From Paraburkholderia ferrariae NBRC 106233 (GTDB lineage: Bacteria; Pseudomonadota; Gammaproteobacteria; Burkholderiales; Burkholderiaceae): a DNA stretch of 64,000 nt. The translations under genes were made by a program, and so were the position numbers. Positions within the stretch are counted from its first letter, which is position 1. Each line of letters starts with the position of its first letter. The notes beneath the pieces are model-generated. The model was not told the origin of the DNA, made no database searches, and was given only the letters and a program-made list of their open reading frames with translations. This document shows, one piece after another, positions 59,660-64,000 of the stretch. The stretch covers positions 45,637 through 109,636 of the forward strand of contig NZ_BAYB01000025.1 in NCBI RefSeq assembly GCF_000685035.1. Reading direction: 5' to 3'.

Positions 59660-60973
59660 ATGTCTAATCTGATCGTCCACGGCGGCCTCCCGCTACGCGG
59701 CGAAATCACGCCGTCCGCCAACAAGAACGCCGTTCTGCCCATTCTCTGCGCCACACTGCTCACCGATCAGCCGGTGCGTCTGATCGGCGTGCCGGAGATT
59801 ACCGACGTCAAGAAAATCCTCGAAATCTTCCGCATGCTGGGCAGCGATGTCGCGGTGGATTTCACGACCGGCGTTCTCGACCTGCATCACCACGCCACCG
59901 CGTTCGATCCCGCCGTGCACAAGCTGCCCGTGGAAATGCGCTCGTCCATCATGCTGGTGCCGCCGCTGCTCGCGCGCTTCGGGGTGGCGCGGCTGGAAAA
60001 CGACGTGAAGGGCTGCACGCTCGGCGTGCGCGAAATCGATCCGCACGTCGAGGTGTTCGAGCGCTTCGGCGCGCGCGTCACGCGCACCGACGACTCGCTC
60101 ATCGTGCGCAACGACGGCGGCAAGGACGGCCGCATGGCCGCGAACGATCACTGGCTCGACTACGCGTCGGTCACAACCACCGAGAACTTCGCGCTGTGCG
60201 CCGCCGCGGCGCCCGGCACCTCGACGCTCGTCAACGCCGCATCCGAACCGCACGTGCAGGAGTTCTGCCGCTTTCTCGCCCTGCTCGGCGTTCGCATCGA
60301 AGGCATCGGCACGTCGCGGCTCGCCGTGACCGGCGGAGAAAAGCTCGGTGGCGCCGAGTTCCGCTTCAGCGAAGATTTTCATGAGATCGCGACCTTCCTC
60401 GCGCTCGGGGCCGTCACGGGCGGCGACATCGTGGTGCGAAATTCCGCGCCGGAGCAGTTCCCGCTGATCGACCGGACCTTCGCGAAGTTCGGCGTAAACG
60501 TCGTGCATCGCGACGGCTGGTCGCGTGCGGTGAGCGACGGTCCGCTGCGGGTGCGCCGCCCCTTCACGCAAAACATTCTCACCAAGGTGGAAGCGGCGCC
60601 CTGGCCTTATTTGCCGGTCGATCTGCTGCCCATCTTCGTGGCGCTCGGCGTGAAGGCCGAAGGCAGTGCAATGTTCTGGAACAAGGTCTACGACGGCGCG
60701 ATGGGCTGGACGAGCGAACTGTCGAAGTTCGGCGCGCACGTGTTCCTTTCCGATCCGCACCGGCTCGTCACGTTCGGCGGCCTGCCGCTCGCGCCGGCGC
60801 GCGTGGAAAGCCCGTACATCATCCGTGTGGCGATTGCGCTGCTGATGGTGGCCGCCAGCATCGAGGGGCGCTCCGAGATCATGAATGCCGTGCCGATCCG
60901 CCGCGCGCATCCGCGTTTCGTCGAGAATCTGCGCTCGGTGGGCGCGCAGGTGGAATGGACCAGCAGCGAATAA
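59660..60973 (+). CDS. murA: UDP-N-acetylglucosamine 1-carboxyvinyltransferase-like enzyme (MurA family)
   Basis: 437 residues. MurA transfers enolpyruvate from PEP to UDP-GlcNAc, the first committed step of peptidoglycan synthesis, in the cytosol. Active-site equivalents are all present: K22/N23 (PSANKNAVLPILC), R94 (VEMRSSIMLVPPLL), C119 (DVKGCTLGVREID; the fosfomycin target Cys), R124, and D321 (PYLPVDLLPIFVALG). Sequence around these is divergent from the usual single MurA (for example GGCAIGARPVD is replaced by KGCTLGVREID). It is therefore probably a MurA paralogue rather than the housekeeping copy; the cell-wall gene neighbours expected for murA are absent. The ABC genes follow after 92 bp on the same strand. 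Confidence 0.8.
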   Translation: MSNLIVHGGLPLRGEITPSANKNAVLPILCATLLTDQPVRLIGVPEITDVKKILEIFRMLGSDVAVDFTTGVLDLHHHATAFDPAVHKLPVEMRSSIMLVPPLLARFGVARLENDVKGCTLGVREIDPHVEVFERFGARVTRTDDSLIVRNDGGKDGRMAANDHWLDYASVTTTENFALCAAAAPGTSTLVNAASEPHVQEFCRFLALLGVRIEGIGTSRLAVTGGEKLGGAEFRFSEDFHEIATFLALGAVTGGDIVVRNSAPEQFPLIDRTFAKFGVNVVHRDGWSRAVSDGPLRVRRPFTQNILTKVEAAPWPYLPVDLLPIFVALGVKAEGSAMFWNKVYDGAMGWTSELSKFGAHVFLSDPHRLVTFGGLPLAPARVESPYIIRVAIALLMVAASIEGRSEIMNAVPIRRAHPRFVENLRSVGAQVEWTSSE

Positions 60974-61065
60974 CCCGAAAATCGCTTCCATTTAAAAACC
61001 GTTTCAATTGGGTTAAGCTGCGCGGCGCGGGACCTCCTTCAATAACAAAAGAACATCTTTCGGCA

Positions 61066-61809
61066 ATGATCGAATTTACGGGGTTATCCAGGCGGTATGG
61101 CGAAGTCGAGGCGCTCCACCCGCTCGATCTTCGCGTCGCGCGCGGCGAACTGTTCGGCTTTCTCGGCCCCAACGGCGCAGGCAAGACCACCACGATCCTC
61201 ATGATGATCGGGCAGCTCGTGCCCACGAGCGGCACGGTGCGCATCGACGGGCTCGATTGCCGGGGCGACGACGTCGAAGTGAAACGGCGCATCGGCTATC
61301 TGCCCGACAACCCCATCTTCTACGATTACCTGCGGGGCCATGAAATCCTCCAGTTCGTCGCCGAAATGCACGGCCTTTCGCGCGCGCGAGCCAAATCCCG
61401 CACCGAGCAGTTGCTCGCCGAATTCGGCCTCGACCAGGCTCGCGACGAATTTGCCGTGAATTATTCGATGGGCATGAAAAAGAAGCTCGGGCTCGCGTGC
61501 GCGCTGATCCACGAACCCCGCGTGCTGATTCTCGACGAACCGATCAACGGCCTCGACCCGCGGGCGGCGCGCGACGTCAACGACCGGCTCGTCGAATGCG
61601 CCGCACGCGGCATGACCATCTTCATGTCCACCCATCTTCTGGATATTGCCGAGCGCCTGTGCAGCCGCGTGGCAATCGTCCATCACGGCAAGCTGGCCGC
61701 CACGGGCACACTCGACGAAATCCGCGCGGCCACCGCGCTCGGCGGTTCGCTCGAAGAGGTCTTCCTGAGCATTACGACCGACATCCCGCAGGGCGAGGCT
61801 TCGCGATGA
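61066..61809 (+). CDS. ABC transporter ATP-binding subunit
   Basis: 247 residues from the ATG at 61066 (MIEFTGLSRRYGEVEAL). Walker A is GPNGAGKTTTI, the signature is NYSMGMKKKLGLACAL (a non-canonical C-loop typical of ABC-2/bacitracin-type exporters), Walker B RVLILDEPINGLDP, and the switch His is in MSTHLLDIAERL. It energises the membrane protein encoded next. The stop overlaps the next ATG (ATGA). Confidence 0.92.
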   Translation: MIEFTGLSRRYGEVEALHPLDLRVARGELFGFLGPNGAGKTTTILMMIGQLVPTSGTVRIDGLDCRGDDVEVKRRIGYLPDNPIFYDYLRGHEILQFVAEMHGLSRARAKSRTEQLLAEFGLDQARDEFAVNYSMGMKKKLGLACALIHEPRVLILDEPINGLDPRAARDVNDRLVECAARGMTIFMSTHLLDIAERLCSRVAIVHHGKLAATGTLDEIRAATALGGSLEEVFLSITTDIPQGEASR

Positions 61810-64000
61810 CGCCTTACCGCGAACAGATTCGCGCGACGCGCCTGCTGGCCGGCCTGCGGCTGCGCCGGCTGCGGAACCTGTACGCCCAGGCCTTCCGCGG
61901 CCGCGGACAAGCCCTCGCAGGCAAGGTCCGCCAACCGCAGAACACGCTCGCGCGGGCCACGTTCGCGTCGATCGCAGTCCTATTCCTCCTCGCGATTTCG
62001 CTTTTCTCCCTCGGCAACTGCATCCGTCACTTCGTGCTTGCCTTGTACTGCCATACCCACGGCGAATGCGAGGGGATTGCGCCCCCTCTCGCGCACGAGG
62101 TCGTCGCCCGTATGCAGGCGAGCGTGTTCGGCGACGACATGCTGCGCGGCCTCGCCATGCTGACCGCCGTGCTCTCGTTGATCAGCGTGCTCTACCCCGT
62201 CACCCTTTCGATGCGTTCCGGGCCCGGGTGGGACTTCGAGTGGATTTCGACGCTGCCCATGTCGCGGGCCACGCTGCTGGGCTCGCGCATTGTCGAGCGC
62301 GGCATCGTCAATCCTGTCGCATGGGCGGCCCTCGCCACGCCCGCAGCGATTGTTGCATGGCATGCCGGCGCCGGCTGGTTGACGCTGGTCGGCGCGATTG
62401 CCGTGGTGCTGCCTTTGCTGCTAACGGTGTCTTCGATCTGGACCGTGCTCGACATGGGGCTGCATATCGTCCTCGCACCGAATGCTGTGCGCAATCTCCA
62501 GGCAGTCCTGAGCATCGTGCTCGCGCCGGCGTTCTTCTTCGTGTTTTATCTGAATACGCCCGTCGGCGAGCACTATTCGCTCGTCTTTGCCGATTACACA
62601 CCGGACTGGGTTATCTGGACGCCGCCCGGGGTAGCGATCCAGATTCTCTGCGCCCCCGCTGCGGCAAATGCATGCGGTCTCTATGCGCTGTTGCTGCTGG
62701 AAACCTTGCTGATCGTCTTGCTGAGCGTCGTGTTCCTGCGCTTTCAGCTACGTAACGGGCTCGTCGCGCACGGTGCCCGGGAAAGCGGCCGCGTGACGCG
62801 CGGCACCCGCACAACACCCGCGCGCGGCGGCAACGGCTTGCAGCTTTCCCCGGTTGTCTGGCGCGAGCTGACCTTGCTGTTGCGCGACCGGCGCCTGCTC
62901 GTGCAGTTCTTCGGCGTTCCGCTCGTCGCAATAGGCGGGCAGTTCTTCTTCAACGGCCAGCTTGCGGGCATCCTGGCGCAGAAGCCCGCGGCGCTCGCTT
63001 CGGTGGCGTTCGGGGTGGGGGCGTACGTTCTGGCTCAGTCCGCACTGCAAGCCTTGACGACGGAGCAGGGTTCGCTCTGGCTGCTCTATACCTTCCCGCA
63101 CCCCATCATGCGTATCCTGCGGGAAAAAGTGCGCTTCTATTTCGTGCTTTCCCTGTGCTATCCGGTGCTGCTGTGTGCCGTGTGCCTCGCGCTTTCCCGC
63201 GTAGCGCCGTGGCGATTTACCGGTGGCTTTGCTCTCGCCACGCTCGGTCTTGCCATCTACTCGGTGATGGGAGTGTCGATCGGCGTGCTGGCGGGCGTGC
63301 GCAGTACGTGGTCGAGAAGCCTCTACACCTACCAGTTCCTGCTGCTCGCGGGCATCTATACCTACGCCCTGTTCACCGACGACTGGCGGGTGGAAACGCC
63401 GATCGTCCTGCTCTGCGGCGCACTCGCTTTCGCGCTTTGGCAAAAGGCAGGAGACCGGTTGCCGTATCTGCTGGACCCCACGGCGGCACCGCCATCGGGC
63501 GTCGCATTGTCGGACGGCCTGATTGCGGCCACGCTTTTCTTCGTATTGCAGATCATTGCCGGCGCGTGGCTCCGGCACGAGATGCACGGCGACGCGCTCT
63601 CCCGCGTCACGCTGGCATACGTCTGCGCCGGCGCCCTCACCTACGCCCTCGCGCAAGGCACGTTCCGGGCGCTGCAAACGCGCGCCGTACCCCGCATACT
63701 CGGCCCCGACGTCACGCGCTCGCTTCTCGTGGGCGCCGGGGTTGGCCTGCTTTGCGCGGGTGTGGGGCTCATCTACCTGTGGTTCGCCAACCATTATGAT
63801 TTCGCGCCGCACAGCGCCTCGGCACATCCTTTGCCGCTGCAAGCGCGCGTTCTTGTCGGCCTGCTGATGGTGTGCGCCGCGCCGGTATTCGAGGAGTTCA
63901 TATTCCGCGGCCTGATCTTCGGCGGGTTGCGCCGGTCGCTGAACCTGCCGTTCTCGGCGCTGGGCAGCGCCGCACTGTTCGCCGTGGTTCATCCGCCCTT
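61806..64000 (+). CDS. ABC-2-type permease fused to a CPBP intramembrane protease (3' end outside window)
   Basis: The frame is open from ATG 61806 to the end of the window with no stop, giving at least 731 residues. The first 630 or so contain many TM segments and two permease-like halves: ISTLPMSRATLLGSRIVERG, then a linker, then LSPVVWRELTLLLRDRRLLV and WLLYTFPHPIMRILREKVRF. The last visible part is a CPBP protease: APVFEEFIFRGLIFGGLRRS and LFAVVHPP, the EExxxR and FxxxH motifs. It is translationally coupled to the ATPase (ATGA), so the complex is an exporter carrying its own membrane protease; proteolytic processing of the exported or membrane substrate is inferred. Confidence 0.85.
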   Translation, partial: MTPYREQIRATRLLAGLRLRRLRNLYAQAFRGRGQALAGKVRQPQNTLARATFASIAVLFLLAISLFSLGNCIRHFVLALYCHTHGECEGIAPPLAHEVVARMQASVFGDDMLRGLAMLTAVLSLISVLYPVTLSMRSGPGWDFEWISTLPMSRATLLGSRIVERGIVNPVAWAALATPAAIVAWHAGAGWLTLVGAIAVVLPLLLTVSSIWTVLDMGLHIVLAPNAVRNLQAVLSIVLAPAFFFVFYLNTPVGEHYSLVFADYTPDWVIWTPPGVAIQILCAPAAANACGLYALLLLETLLIVLLSVVFLRFQLRNGLVAHGARESGRVTRGTRTTPARGGNGLQLSPVVWRELTLLLRDRRLLVQFFGVPLVAIGGQFFFNGQLAGILAQKPAALASVAFGVGAYVLAQSALQALTTEQGSLWLLYTFPHPIMRILREKVRFYFVLSLCYPVLLCAVCLALSRVAPWRFTGGFALATLGLAIYSVMGVSIGVLAGVRSTWSRSLYTYQFLLLAGIYTYALFTDDWRVETPIVLLCGALAFALWQKAGDRLPYLLDPTAAPPSGVALSDGLIAATLFFVLQIIAGAWLRHEMHGDALSRVTLAYVCAGALTYALAQGTFRALQTRAVPRILGPDVTRSLLVGAGVGLLCAGVGLIYLWFANHYDFAPHSASAHPLPLQARVLVGLLMVCAAPVFEEFIFRGLIFGGLRRSLNLPFSALGSAALFAVVHPP

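Noticed and set aside
62748..63992. Minus-strand ORF of 414 codons at the window end
   Set aside because: Antisense to the permease-protease frame, which continues without a stop and has clear membrane segments and CPBP motifs.
1..64000. tRNA, rRNA or CRISPR arrays
   Set aside because: No cloverleaf-like segments with T-loop motifs, no rRNA-like sequence and no regularly spaced long repeats were seen by eye; a tRNAscan/CRISPR search was not possible.

Overview
The window looks like part of a chromosome of a betaproteobacterium of the Burkholderia/Paraburkholderia group. The DNA is GC-rich with strongly GC-biased third codon positions. It carries a DUF3701-type tyrosine recombinase, a Burkholderia-type trimeric porin, an acdS/acdR (ACC deaminase) pair, and many LysR regulators with MFS carriers. 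I saw no rRNA, tRNA, CRISPR array or phage structural gene. The genus is an inference from gene content only.

Layout. 1-2.4 kb: the 3' part of a tyrosine recombinase, short direct repeats, a cytochrome P450 tail fragment and a broken ORF, i.e. a scarred integration zone. It is followed by a complete-looking amino-acid attenuator (Thr-rich leader peptide, mutually exclusive hairpins, terminator) in front of an isochorismatase-fold hydrolase. 3-10.7 kb: LysR, a zinc-ribbon membrane protein, an MFS carrier divergent from an IlvD/Edd sugar-acid dehydratase, and a Cache chemoreceptor ending in a CheR-binding pentapeptide. 10.8-16.2 kb: a response regulator, a hotdog thioesterase and a multi-TM histidine kinase that may form a signalling unit, then a GlxA-type regulator and an HD protein. 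16.3-20 kb: a tandem diguanylate cyclase and CSS-EAL phosphodiesterase. 20-29 kb: stress, acetyltransferase, Nudix/DeoR, DUF2322, LysR and acdS/acdR genes, with one decayed MFS gene.

29-49.7 kb is a mosaic accessory region of catabolic modules: GntR, alpha/beta hydrolase, MBL hydrolase, MlrC-type peptidase, three MFS carriers, four LysR regulators (two of them paralogues), porin, CoA-transferase, enoyl-CoA hydratase and FAD oxidoreductase. It also holds gene debris: an FAD-oxidoreductase copy reduced to its two ends, a GntR tail, a TauD/TfdA tail, and a 32-bp perfect inverted repeat beside an unusual chemoreceptor-like protein. The stretch around 36-41 kb is visibly more AT-rich than its surroundings.

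49.7-58 kb returns to ordinary housekeeping-like content: an XRE-cupin regulator with a GNAT enzyme, a GGDEF protein, GNAT and VOC proteins, a DUF899/DUF2182 pair divergent from a regulator, beta-propeller and cupin set, and a CPBP protease. 59.6-64 kb: a MurA-like enolpyruvyl transferase, an ABC ATPase, and a very long ORF leaving the window that fuses ABC-2-type permease segments to a CPBP protease domain.

All names rest on reading translations and motifs by eye; no database search was run.
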